Shown here piece after piece: positions 56,901 to 64,000 of a DNA stretch of 64,000 bases; within the stretch, counting starts at the first letter, position 1; every line of letters begins with the position of its first letter. Location of the stretch: NCBI GenBank assembly GCA_958299035.1, contig CATQJL010000112.1, positions 48,256,941 to 48,320,940 on the forward strand. The letters are read 5' to 3'. Made by a program: the position numbers and the translations under genes. This DNA comes from Cylicocyclus nassatus (Eukaryota; Nematoda; Chromadorea; Rhabditida; Strongylidae). The notes beneath the pieces are model-generated. The model ran no database searches. It saw only the letters and a program-made list of their open reading frames with translations, and was not told the DNA's origin.

Positions 56901-59900
56901 AAGAGGAGATAGAAAATGTCGACCAGCCTCACTTTCCTACTAGCTCCAATCATCATTTGCGAGTCTCCAAGATACTGCAAAGAACCAACTTCGATCATCG
57001 CAAAGCAAGACAAGAATTCTACAGCTCAAGCAAACTGCCAGTCATGTGCCAAAGCGTACTTCAAACGGCTTCAGCCATGATATTCAACGAGGCAGATTGG
57101 GACTATCAACCCATAACAATACTGATTGACTCTGGCGCCCAGCGAAGCTTCATCAGATCAAAACTTGGTGAAGATCTTAAGCTGCCAGTCATCCAAACGA
57201 CATCATTCACCACATCAGGAATGGGAGAATTGAAAGAAACATTCAGTTTCAAAGAAGTACAAATCACTTTGAAAAGCCTTCACAACACAAAGAAGCTTAA
57301 GAAGATATCAGTGCACACGAAAGAGAAGTTGACTGCCAACCTACATACAGCACATCTCACAGATGCAGATGTTCACTTCATTTCCAATAAGAACTTGAAG
57401 ATAGCTCAAGATACGCTCACTCATAAAAGCGTCTTGCCTGAACTCATTATTGGACAAGATCTTCTCAACCTCGTCACTGTTCACACCGAAACAGTACTCA
57501 AGCTTCCTTCGGGGCTCATCTTAACCTCCACCATCTTTGGATATGTCATATCTGGTACAAGCCGTACCAACGTGAGCGCAGATATCGTCGGCACTTTTGG
57601 TTGTACATCCACAATGCAAAAAGCCTCCAAACTCGCTTCTCACTCTCAAAGACACTTCAAACGGCTCACAACAAAGAAGATGTTCGCCGTTCTCAATCAA
57701 AACGCTACAGGTGGAATCAACAGGAGAATCTTCCGAGTTCATACTGAAGTACCATCCCAGAGGACCGCGAAGTCGTTACCGAAAAAGAGCAAATCCCAGA
57801 CAGCTGCTGATAATCGCGAAGCTAAAGCAGACAGACAACGATGGTTGGCCAAAGTTCGCTGCATATTAGGCTCCATTTCCAGCTCCAACACGAGGAGTGC
57901 GAATGGAATTCTTGCCAGAACACTTCGACCGACCTCACAAGCTAACATAAAGATGACGGACATGTCGAAGATCACACATCACAGACATCTGATGACGGAA
58001 ACCACTGCTATCACAAAGACAATCACCGATAACGATTCTGGCAACTCAAAATCGAGAGGGCAGAACCGACGAGGAAGAAGAGACGACGACGAAAGGCGAA
58101 GCTACACCACGGAACAGCAACCACCAACCACTACAATTGATCACCGTAAATTCTCTTCCGTCTGTATCTCCCATAAGTATGTCTAAGTCTATACAAATCT
58201 ATGCATTTGTTGTATCTTGTGCTTACCAGATTAACTTCTTGCTTGCTCGCCCGGAGTGTTGATGATCTATGAATCATCAACCTCGACAACCAATCTAATA
58301 GCTGACACTTATGAACACAGCTATATCTCAATTTCTAAGTACAAATGCTTTTAGGAGGTTTTGATTGTATTTATTTATTTACATCTTAACAGATTTCGCC
58401 TCCTTCTTGCTCGCCCGGAGTGTTGATGATTTATGTACCATCAACCTCAACAATTCTATAATCCTAATAGCTTACGGGTATTCCCCATAGGCTATATTCC
58501 CCAATCACTTATATTTAAGTGCTGAATCACTCACCAATGAGTGGCACCTATCTTCCAGGGACCGCGCCAAGCCGCGGCATCCTCTTTCTTGCATATATTT
58601 CGTGGACATTCCGATTGTGCACGGGTCAGCTCCGCCTTACTACCTATATAAGGAGCCCCCGATTGTATTATAAGTTGCTTCCCCCGGTTCAACACCGGGG
58701 TTCGTCTGTGGATAAATTAATCGACACCACTATCGTCAACTACACTTGGTTCCCACCAAAGCCTTTTTTGTTTGAAATAATGGGCAATTTTTGACTTTCC
58801 AAGTAATCATAAAAAAGAGCTTGGAAAGTTCTTGCGAAATGTATGCCATATGTCGAGGGACTTTCGGGTGCAGCAGCACAAATTCGCATGGCGTTCAAAA
58901 AAATCTGTCTGACTCCTTTGAAGCGCCGCTCGAAGGAATATTGGTGAGATGCTGCAAGGTGCTGTCAAGATAATCTGTAAAGGTCACTTTATACAAAAGT
59001 GTTCAAATTACTGGTTATTCATAGCTAATCAGAAAGAGATCTTGAAGAATGTTTGAAAAATCAAGGTGCCCCATCACTTGGATCACCCTAATAGAAAAAG
59101 TTACAAGCCATGATGAAAATCATATTGCTAAGGAATTGTGGATGCAAAGCGAAAATTTGGTGAACGAAGCCTCGGCTAAATGTTGGAATAGAGCATGCGG
59201 CTATTTACTTTATTTAGCTCATACTTAAGGGTGAGCTGAAGGCAGGAACGTACTCAGTTTTGCAATTCCTTATGCACGATTTTCTGCTCATAAATTAGTC
59301 TACAAATGCGTTTAGCAGATTGAAAGACAGATTTGAAGCCAGCGTTCCATGCCATATTCTATAATGTGCAGCTTATTTAGACTGGCCACTGCGGTTTCTG
59401 TAGAATGCCCTTGTAAGAGTGTTTTGATTCTTCGCATCATCATAAATTAGCTGACACACCCGGCTCGCTCCGCTCTGTTGATACTACAATATGATAAAGA
59501 CCTGCATGTACCCTAAAATCCGGCATATAAGAACGGACTTATCTGCAGTTTTGGCAGGAAAATCGATGGAAAAACGCCGCAAAAGGTCTCACAGATAAGT
59601 CCGCCTAAATCCTCTCGCAGATACGTCCGTCTGTCCTGAGCATATATAGCACAGCCGGACTTATCCGCGGGACTTGGCGGCGCGCGAGGCGCGCGAGGCT
59701 GTCACGAAAGCGGACTCAACTGAGAGCTCTTTTGCGGTCTTATCGGCGAGGCGGTCTTTACTGCGAGGCGATCTTATATGCCGGATTTTAGGGTAGTTAC
59801 ATACAGCGCTTTCGCGTTCCGTTTCCACCTATGCCTGTGCCTGCTGTCGCTATGGTTTCGTGATCAGCATTCTTACCACTATGCCATCCCCAGCACTATA

Positions 59901-62601
59901 GCCAAACTTTACAAAGAATCGATGAAAGCGACAAAATCGGAATCAGTGAACAAAAAAGTAGTTTGCGAAGAAGTGCATGTATGACAAATTTGGTCCGGAT
60001 CGGTTCGAAAATAAAATGCGGAACTTGAGTACAGATAGACATACACATCTCAGCATACACGTAAGCAAACATTCAGTTTTGAGTAACATTAGACTCGAAT
60101 GGGTTTGCTTAGTAATAAATGGTACAAACAAGGCTCGTAATTTACTATCAGAATGCTAGCCTATATTCTAGAAGCCTAGTTGTACACTAAAATTTCAGCC
60201 TTGTTCCCCAGATGGCTTTAAATCAATTGTTCCATAAAATCTCCATGTTACATACGGCGCTTTTGTAAGTGCCTGATAGCGCGGTTCAAAGCTTAGAATC
60301 AGAAGTTCTTCTCTATGATGGTGCTAGCTTTCACTTCGGTCAACATCACTCTACCCATTCCAAGAATCCCGAATACTCCAAAAAACCCACCTTCTCCAGT
60401 AGGTACTGTCTGCCCCTGTTTTGTCGTAACAGTTTCTATCACAAATGACGATAATATACCGACAAGATAGTGTTTTCCAAACAGGTGCTGAATTAATGGC
60501 CCACCACTGTCTCCCTAAAAAAATGAAAAGAATCGTTTATCCACGTGCAGTCTCATCTAAAATGTAGTACAACTCTAATTCCTTTACGAAAGTTTCTTTC
60601 TATGCAAACGCAAACCCCTAACAATTTCTCGAATCCTCGAAACTATATCTATCTTATGCTTTTTCAAAATCAGACTGTGAAAGGTAGTAAAGGTAAGCAT
60701 GATGCTTGTTCAACTCACAGCGATACTGGATTCATTCTTATACTTAGTGTAGGCCACAATAGCACTTTCTTTGAATATTTTGTTGTGAACTACGGCTTGT
60801 AAAGACTCATCCCCTTCTGAAATTGTAAATTGAATAAAACAGAAGAAAGTAAGATAGAACATATCCGGAAATTTCAACGTCACTTGATCTTCAATGATTT
60901 TTGTACATACATAGGCGTAATTCAAATGGAAAAGCAGCTTTTTGCGTTAACCATTGTGTTTATGAGCGGCTAGCTCTTTACTTAAAGGCTGCAAAAGTGA
61001 GTATACGGCAGTGGAACAGATTGAGGATTCTGTGCAATATCTATGCATCAAACTAAAACGGTTGTGCACCCACAGCTCTAGCGCAAAGCTGAGCCCAAAA
61101 AACAGAATTCGCGATGTCGTTCTAAAGAATGAATTCCTTTTCTTTCACCCTCCCCCTTCCTCCCTCATCCCAGAGGCCAATCTTTACTGTAGTGAACCGG
61201 CGCACTATTTCTTTCCAGGCCCTGAACAAGTCCGCGTTACACTCACTGTATTTTCCGTATCCGATGGATACGAGGTTTTGAGGAGTATTAGCATTCCCTT
61301 TGGGCATGCAGATAGGAGAATTTCGTACGTCTTGCTTGAGCTCAATCGCAGCTATATCATTTGAAGTTTTATTTCTACATGCTTCGTATACGTCATCATA
61401 GTCTTGATGCACGTGTACCTAAACGAACACCGTGATTTTAGGTGTGATATCAATGTTCAGTCTCACAAACGGAAATTCCACTTACGGAAGCCACTTCAAC
61501 CATTTCGTTATCCCTCCACGTTGCACCCCTAGAGCTTCCAAGAAAAACACGAATTTTCTGGGCGGTAAGTTTACGAAGTGGTAAACTGGAAACAGTTTTT
61601 ATGACCCTCGACGAAAAGTCGAATCTAAGCGTACCTTTGTTTACACGTAAACTCTTTATTCAGGAATAAGCAATGTGCAGCAGTCAGGATATGGCGAGAT
61701 GATATCAGGACGCCGCTGCAGGCGGGTGATTCTAAGGTTATCTCAGGACCTATCACTTTGGAATAAGGTTCGTAATAGAAAGTCTCTGCAAAACTCTCAT
61801 GGTTTATTTTTCATGCATTTGCGCTTGCGTACATATGTCACTTCAGGCGCTAACCTCTGATCCGGGACAATGCAACCGCAAATGGCAAATTCACCTGGTT
61901 GGCAGCAAATCGCGTTGGTGGCTGCACTAAATGAGAGGCTCTTATCGTGACTGCAACTACTCAAAAATCAAAGAATGGTCAGATTGAAAATAGTTCTACC
62001 TGAATTCAGATGCCAATCACTTCCGTTGGAAAGACGCCAAATACCTTGAATAGGTATTAAGAAAGAAACCCCTCCTTTTCAGCTCTTTACTACTATATAC
62101 AAGTCGTGCAAGGTTTTCGAATCTTTCATGTGATTTGGTGAAACCGCTATTGGCTGATATACGCTGAATTCTTCTGTTCTGTTTTGGTAGGCAAAATTGA
62201 TGCAATCTACTTCGTATATGTAAGCATGAAAATTATCAAAACTTGATAACCAACAACATCAATTTAATATCCCGGAATGGTGTGATTTTGCAGTTTCTAC
62301 GGTAGATCTCCAAGATCAACTTTATTTACTGCCTAAATGGGGATCCCGTACTTAAGGGAAAGTAAAATTACACATCAGTAAGTGCCGAAAAAGAGTTTCT
62401 TGTAATGTGTAACTGAGAACTAATTTGCTCACTATAAAGAAGCCATTGTTCGGATTTGCCAAGCAAAACTCAAGTCAATATTTTTTCTAGCTTACCTGTC
62501 CCTTTGGCGTTGCACCTTTCCTTCAGCATCCAATTCTCTTGCCAGGTAATCTTTCCCGCGTATGCTGCTTGAAGCAGATAAAGCAACCAAAGTATGGTCA
62601 T
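42737..62601 (-). CDS. DUF316-type trypsin-fold serine protease gene 3, nine-exon model (332 aa)
   Basis: Paralogue of gene 2. Exons: 62601-62496, 61926-61855, 61785-61635, 61585-61486, 61418-61247, 60816-60719, 60514-60355, 43086-43030 and 42819-42737 (stop TGA). All junctions are GT/AG and phase-consistent. Signal peptide MTILWLLYLLQAAYA; triad His97 (LTAAHC), Asp164 (NDIAAIEL) and Ser236 (GDSGGP); C-terminal VDWICEKTGVCPL followed by a Pro/Ser-rich tail ending WLLNPL. Exon 3 is 36 nt and exon 7 is 60 nt longer than in gene 2; the extra exon 7 codons form a Gly-rich stretch after the Ser loop. As in gene 2, IVGG and Cys191 are missing and position 189 is Ser. Exons 1-7 are compact (2.2 kb). 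Exons 8-9 lie 17.3 kb away across a transposon-filled, gapped intron. Their phase and sequence fit, but they could instead belong to a fourth, decayed copy. Confidence 0.75.
43830..43915. repeat. Decayed unit of the Helitron minisatellite
   Basis: GTAATCAGCAT, TTTGAGCT and GATCAATAAAATCAATAAAA in order resemble one inverted-arm unit of the element at 22424-23865. Confidence 0.45.
44181..44243. repeat. Two palindromes ACGACCCA...TGGGTCGT
   Basis: First copy 44181-44199 (ACGACCCAC A GTGGGTCGT); second copy 44224-44243 (4-nt CTGC spacer). Each is followed by RTTGTC. They could be paired hairpins or protein-binding palindromes; located in intron 7 of gene 3. Confidence 0.6.
44467..44545. repeat. 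Direct duplication of about 40 bp
   Basis: AATAATCAACATTT followed by ACCGATRAAGTWGCTCTAAT occurs twice in tandem. Confidence 0.65.
45650..46260. repeat. Tandem duplication of about 330 bp with G-rich tracts
   Basis: Both copies start ATTCTGTACCAGTAGGGTGC (about 45655 and 45980), pass through a G-rich tract (45671-45720; 46000-46070), and end with an AGCATGTGGCRTG block. The G-rich tracts contain many runs of three or more G. Confidence 0.8.
46345..46381. repeat. Perfect 17-bp hairpin capped by GCGAAGC
   Basis: CCAGTTCAAAGCGCCGC, loop GAA, then its exact reverse complement. It shares the CCAGT...ACTGGTA edges and the apex with 16077-16114. Confidence 0.85.
46600..47274. mobile_element. Mariner/Tc1-type MITE, 675 bp
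   Basis: TIRs begin CAGGGTGTCCGTAAA on both sides and continue as near-identical inverted repeats for about 160 bp. TA flanks both ends (46598-46599 and 47275-47276). No transposase is recognised. Confidence 0.85.
47959..47991. repeat. (TTTA)n tract, probable LINE 3' tail
   Basis: About eight TTTA units. On the minus strand it reads as an (AAAT)n tail placed downstream of the minus-strand LINE ORF at 48862-49521, which fits a CR1/Jockey-like microsatellite tail. Confidence 0.6.
48333..48635. repeat. 303-bp inverted repeat, left arm
   Basis: Reverse complement of 49559-49861 over the full 303 bp; no mismatch was noticed by eye. The arms enclose a LINE coding fragment. Confidence 0.85.
48862..49521 (-). 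pseudogene. C-terminal fragment of a CR1/Jockey-type LINE reverse transcriptase ORF
   Basis: A 219-codon open frame covering the region after the RT palm: DLGILMDHKL, YMAYVLPSLEYACQVWNPHL, then KVQMVFTRV and a conserved tail ending LLGIDESEYF. These are typical of LINE ORF2 thumb and C-terminal sequence. Endonuclease and catalytic RT motifs are absent, so it is a 5'-truncated copy. The assignment to CR1/Jockey rather than a related clade is inferred. Confidence 0.8.
49559..49861. repeat. 303-bp inverted repeat, right arm
   Basis: Mirror of 48333-48635. Its inner part supplies the last 19 or so codons and the stop of the minus-strand gag ORF, which diverges here from the plus-strand copy. Confidence 0.85.
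49787..52228 (-). CDS. BEL/Pao gag-protease polyprotein, minus-strand copy (813 codons)
   Basis: Open frame starting MAALQLFKIR. Residues about 50-130 look like coiled coil; about 165-310 match the Pao gag domain DUF1759 (LLEVPTFSG, FRxFNSFWTVFDSLI, KFLFLKQALKGKA); about 430-585 match the retroelement aspartic protease domain DUF1758 (ILIDSGAQRSFI with catalytic D439, and LIIGQDLL). There is no Cys/His zinc knuckle between these domains and no reverse transcriptase, RNase H or integrase after them; a basic Arg/Ser/Thr-rich tail follows instead. The last 19 or so codons come from the adjacent 303-bp inverted repeat. A 5' LTR lies upstream at 53180-53517. It is an old transposon gene, not a host gene. 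Confidence 0.85.
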   Translation of the reverse strand: MAALQLFKIRINNACKLVKSHESQINDIDVSFTFPTTKAECEEYIKEKTGVITNLLNSLQNAVKLQETQLNAAIEHISARSEEKEREKLMVELSKHVELEALDLEVIAVQWQNRIQFRQLELREQTTLLHTAAPSIPSQPDSEIGKGSTMERSERQIRIRKPLLEVPTFSGNFREFNSFWTVFDSLIHCDEDLSDCDKFLFLKQALKGKAAAALNCIPVVGDKYQTAVNILKKHFDCSANMADILIKEIERLQGAKDSPESCRETFEAISSRIIHLEQTGMKMSADRIWRRVILSKFPEDICATVIQKEAASGDQFDVSRILDTIDDIISLRETTALTMKTLIPSTLETSNHQNTSHDDPKWEEEIENVDQPHFPTSSNHHLRVSKILQRTNFDHRKARQEFYSSSKLPVMCQSVLQTASAMIFNEADWDYQPITILIDSGAQRSFIRSKLGEDLKLPVIQTTSFTTSGMGELKETFSFKEVQITLKSLHNTKKLKKISAHTKEKLTANLHTAHLTDADVHFISNKNLKIAQDTLTHKSVLPELIIGQDLLNLVTVHTETVLKLPSGLILTSTIFGYVISGTSRTNVSADIVGTFGCTSTMQKASKLASHSQRHFKRLTTKKMFAVLNQNATGGINRRIFRVHTEVPSQRTAKSLPKKSISQTAADNREAKADRQRWLAKVRCILGSISSSNTRSANGILARTLRPTSQANIKMTDMSKITHHRHLMTETTAITKTITDNDSVNSKSRGQNRRGRRDDDERRSYTTEQQPPTTTIDHRKFSSVCISHKYGLGYKMIKDKRQTYKITRQRRCQI
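52630..53085 (-). repeat. Six-fold repeat in the BEL/Pao leader, left arm
   Basis: A 40-bp motif, CTCTGGATCRCTTACGAAAA followed by GGATRCACAGARAGTTTTC on the plus strand, recurs six times (about 52635, 52720, 52799, 52881, 52960, 53036) between the primer-binding site and gag. Mirrored in the right arm at about 53630-54075. Confidence 0.85.
53164..53176 (-). promoter_or_regulatory. Putative tRNA primer-binding site
   Basis: TGGTGCATCGACC on the minus strand, 3 nt downstream of the 5' LTR. It begins with TGG, as expected for complementarity to a tRNA CCA end. The tRNA is not identified. Confidence 0.5.
53180..53517 (-). mobile_element. BEL/Pao LTR (minus orientation), 338 bp
   Basis: TGTTGATGAT...CCCACCA, near-identical and equal in length to the LTR at 58421-58758. 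It contains a CTATATAAGGAGC promoter-like box about 120 bp before its 3' end. It serves as the 5' LTR of the minus-strand gag copy. Confidence 0.85.
53586..53624. repeat. Perfect 17-bp hairpin at the inverted-repeat centre
   Basis: GGTTGGTTGTCTTCCTG, loop CGTGG, then its reverse complement. It marks the point where the right arm of the large palindrome starts, without an LTR. Confidence 0.85.
53605..55446 (+). repeat. Right arm of the large inverted repeat, up to the gap
   Basis: Near-identical reverse complement of about 51270-53105, covering the gag leader and the first 300 or so gag codons. The spacer between the arms (53106-53604) contains the minus-orientation LTR. Confidence 0.9.
54480..55446 (+). 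pseudogene. BEL/Pao gag, plus-strand 5' part, ends in gap
   Basis: The first 302 or so codons match those of the minus-strand copy. Near 55388 an extra A (GCGCAAACC instead of GCGCAACC) shifts the frame shortly before the N run, either a real mutation or a contig-end error. Confidence 0.85.
55447..55946. other. Assembly gap, 500 N
   Basis: Exactly 500 N, so probably a gap of arbitrary size. Sequence on its right repeats gag sequence already present on its left. Confidence 0.99.
55947..55971 (+). other. SMART cDNA-amplification adaptor sequence (artefact)
   Basis: The 25 bases directly after the gap (AAGCAGTGGTATCAACG onward) match the commercial SMART template-switch/PCR primer. Gag sequence resumes within a few bases after it. 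This is not nematode DNA. Confidence 0.95.
55975..58186 (+). CDS. BEL/Pao gag-protease, plus-strand 3' part
   Basis: Begins at codon 54 or so of gag and runs to a natural stop, carrying the DUF1759-like gag region and the DUF1758-like protease with ILIDSGAQRSF intact. It differs from the minus-strand copy at a few codons (for example Ala/Val at residue 500, Ile/Lys, Val/Gly and a few silent sites) and ends after CISHKYV, 234 bp before the 3' LTR. As in the other copy, no zinc knuckle, reverse transcriptase or integrase follows. Confidence 0.85.
58257..58285 (+). repeat. Partial duplicate of the LTR start
   Basis: TGTTGATGATCTATGAATCA preceded by GCTCGCCCGGAG, the same junction sequence that precedes the full LTR at 58421. 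Confidence 0.7.
58421..58758 (+). mobile_element. BEL/Pao 3' LTR (plus orientation), 338 bp
   Basis: TGTTGATGAT...CCCACCA, matching 53180-53517 in mirror orientation. The flank AAGCCTT contains GCCTT, which also occurs (as AAGGC) next to the other LTR at 53518: a possible 5-bp target duplication. Confidence 0.85.
59511..59793. mobile_element. TA-flanked MITE, 283 bp
   Basis: TIRs CCCTAAAATCCGGCATATAA on both ends; TA at 59509-59510 and 59794-59795. The interior has several GCGGACTTATC-type repeats and GCGCGCGAGG runs. Confidence 0.85.
59975..60060. repeat. Decayed Helitron subterminal fragment
   Basis: AAATTTGGTCCGGATCGGTT, then AAAATAAAATGCGGAAC, then CAGATAGACAT resembles the right subterminal region and TCTG tract of the Helitrons at 18309-19021 and 22424-23865. 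Confidence 0.5.
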
Positions 62602-63420
62602 CTGAAGAGTTTCACATTCCATTGATCGCGTCTTGATCCAGTATAAAAATAAATCAAACGTATACTCTCTTAGCTAACGTAAGAGGAGATCTTTTTTTTT
62701 AAATTTTTTTTGAATTTTCTAGTTGAAGTGACTCAGTTACAAATTAAGCGAATGTTTCCAAAAATCTGGCTCTCCAACATCTTATTACTATAAGAGAAAT
62801 ATTTATCTACATCGAACAACCTATTGATGTTTTTCGTTTTGCAGAAAGTATTAGCTAGAGACACAGCATTTACTCCAAAAGTGGGAGGCCATGACTATGG
62901 AAGGCAAAAGGCGAGCTTGAACGCTTGAAATGAGGTCGTGGAAGTGATGGTCATGTAAGATACTGTGTGGCTTTTATACGGTTTTTTGACTCATTTTTAA
63001 TATTCTTTTCTCATTTCATTCCCCAAAAAATGTCGAAAGCAATGCTTCCACGGATTAATCACCAAACAAAACTTTTGCTAGCTATCTTAGCTATTCAGAT
63101 GTACATCATATGGTCATATTTCAGCGTTCTCTCGTTGTCTGATCTCTCATCAGCGACGAAGAATATTGTGTTTCAACTCTTCCAATATATGCATTGAATC
63201 ATGAGCTTCAAAAACATCTGATGGAGGACTAATCATACCAAGATGTTCACCTTTTCTCGCTCAACCATTATTACATTCGTCATCTTCTTCATGATATCAT
63301 ATGCTTGAAAATCTGCATCATTGTAACACACTGCCATTCTTCCGTTTGTATCACCTGGAACATCAGAATATTGTGATGTGTGCTGAGTGCTTGCGCCTGA
63401 ATACTATCTGGATATAACCT
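62480..63420. repeat. Segmental duplication, copy C (partial)
   Basis: Matches the protease exon 1 region and about 800 bp upstream of it in copies A (880-1500) and B (22020-22430, 23870-24000). The similarity fades after about 63420. It lacks the mariner and Helitron seen in copy B, giving a second empty site for the Helitron. Confidence 0.75.
62971..62978 (-). promoter_or_regulatory. Candidate TATA box upstream of protease gene 3
   Basis: TATAAAAG on the minus strand, about 370 bp upstream of the gene 3 start codon and paralogous to the boxes at 995-1002 and 22096-22103. Confidence 0.3.
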
Positions 63421-63429
63421 TTGAGCCTA

Positions 63430-64000
63430 TTATTCAGGAATCGAATTGCTTTTCCAACCTTAGCGTTCGATGAAATTTCAGGCTTTGAGTAGGAATGTAG
63501 TGTTGAATCTTCAGGGTCATAAGCAGCCACTTGAATCTGAAGCTTCTAACAAGGAAGGTTCATTTAGTCGAAGTGGCCTTTTCAAATGAGTCCTACACTG
63601 CTTTTCATTATCTGCAAGCACTTCAAGCACTTCAGGACGCCGAGTTGTAAGTGTTTTTTGGAGCAAGAAATGAACGCAGACTCTGGATAAAATTAACCTT
63701 TACGGTTTTTTCAGCGCTCAAGAAGAGCAGTGTTGAGTATCATTGTGTTAGAAAGCAGTAGCCTGGCGAATGAGTGCTCTGATGATTGACACTGGGTCAT
63801 TTAAGCAATTCTGGACGGTTTTGTTCGAGTTGGGCACACATTTTTCGAGCCCAAAAACGCTCATAACTTGACGTCTAGAAGCGGATGATAAAGACTTAGA
63901 ACCATCCTTCATTACTTTCCAAAGTGGTGTAGGAGTCACATAAAAGGGCCACTTCTACTAAACGGACCTTTCTTGTAAATAAGCTATTTTATAGGCTTCG
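63430..64000. other. Unassigned right edge
   Basis: Beyond the end of duplication copy C. No supported exon or repeat. Confidence 0.35.

Larger units (their letters stand above)
47486..59091 (+). mobile_element. Mariner transposon split by 11 kb of nested insertions
   Basis: The left terminus TTAGGGTGATCCAA (47486) and the right terminus (reverse complement TTAGGGTGATCCAA, ending 59091) each abut TA (47484-47485; 59092-59093). The left part (47619-47867) encodes a mariner helix-turn-helix-like N-terminus with ICAAMGEGTVTKSTIARW. The rest is replaced by a LINE fragment and BEL/Pao sequence; about 330 bp of mariner-like DNA remains at the right. All of this lies in intron 7 of protease gene 3. 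Confidence 0.75.

Overview
This is eukaryotic, intron-rich, transposon-dense DNA, most likely from a parasitic strongylid (hookworm-like) nematode. The main evidence is a tandem family of nematode-type DUF316 (trypsin-fold, S1-like) secreted serine protease genes with short exons and consensus GT/AG introns, plus RTE, mariner, BEL/Pao, Penelope and Helitron repeats of kinds common in nematodes. The species is an inference. No rRNA, CRISPR array or bacterial-type operon is present.

Host genes. All the recognised host genes lie on the minus strand and belong to one protease family. Gene 1 shows only its signal-peptide exon (275-377) and runs off the left edge. Gene 2 (20632 to 10866) can be rebuilt as nine phase-consistent exons coding for 302 residues with an intact His/Asp/Ser triad. 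Gene 3 (62601 to 42737) can be rebuilt as nine exons coding for 332 residues, also with an intact triad. In both complete genes the last two exons lie beyond a giant intron 7 (about 5.9 kb in gene 2, about 17.3 kb in gene 3) packed with repeats. The genes sit in segmental duplications: about 1-6515 matches about 20240-30080, and a shorter third copy lies at about 62480-63420. Because the copies can be compared, several transposon insertions are confirmed by an empty site in the paralogue.

Layout. 1-6515: gene 1 exon, upstream block, hAT-like MITE, small secreted-peptide ORF, internally deleted RTE. 7208-8783: Penelope-like element with inverted arms. 9400-9900: GC/CCAAT/TATA cluster and small repeats. 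10866-20632: gene 2, with introns holding a GGAACTTCCGC array, foldback elements, a 373-bp TG tract, a MITE and a Helitron. 20900-30424: duplicated upstream block carrying extra mariner, Helitron, TTAA-foldback and CAG-flanked insertions, then RTE. 31242-35355: MITEs and a third, frameshifted RTE. 35356-42736: mostly unassigned sequence with one mariner-like element. 42737-62601: gene 3, whose intron 7 contains a mariner split by a LINE fragment and a palindromically arranged BEL/Pao gag-protease element, including a 500-base gap with a SMART cDNA-amplification adaptor at its edge.

The most important points for a second look are: the reconstructed protease genes; the adaptor and gap inside a near-perfect inverted repeat, which probably mark a misassembly; the BEL/Pao element that encodes only gag-protease; the palindromic minisatellite Helitron; and a set of short hairpins capped by GCGAAGC.
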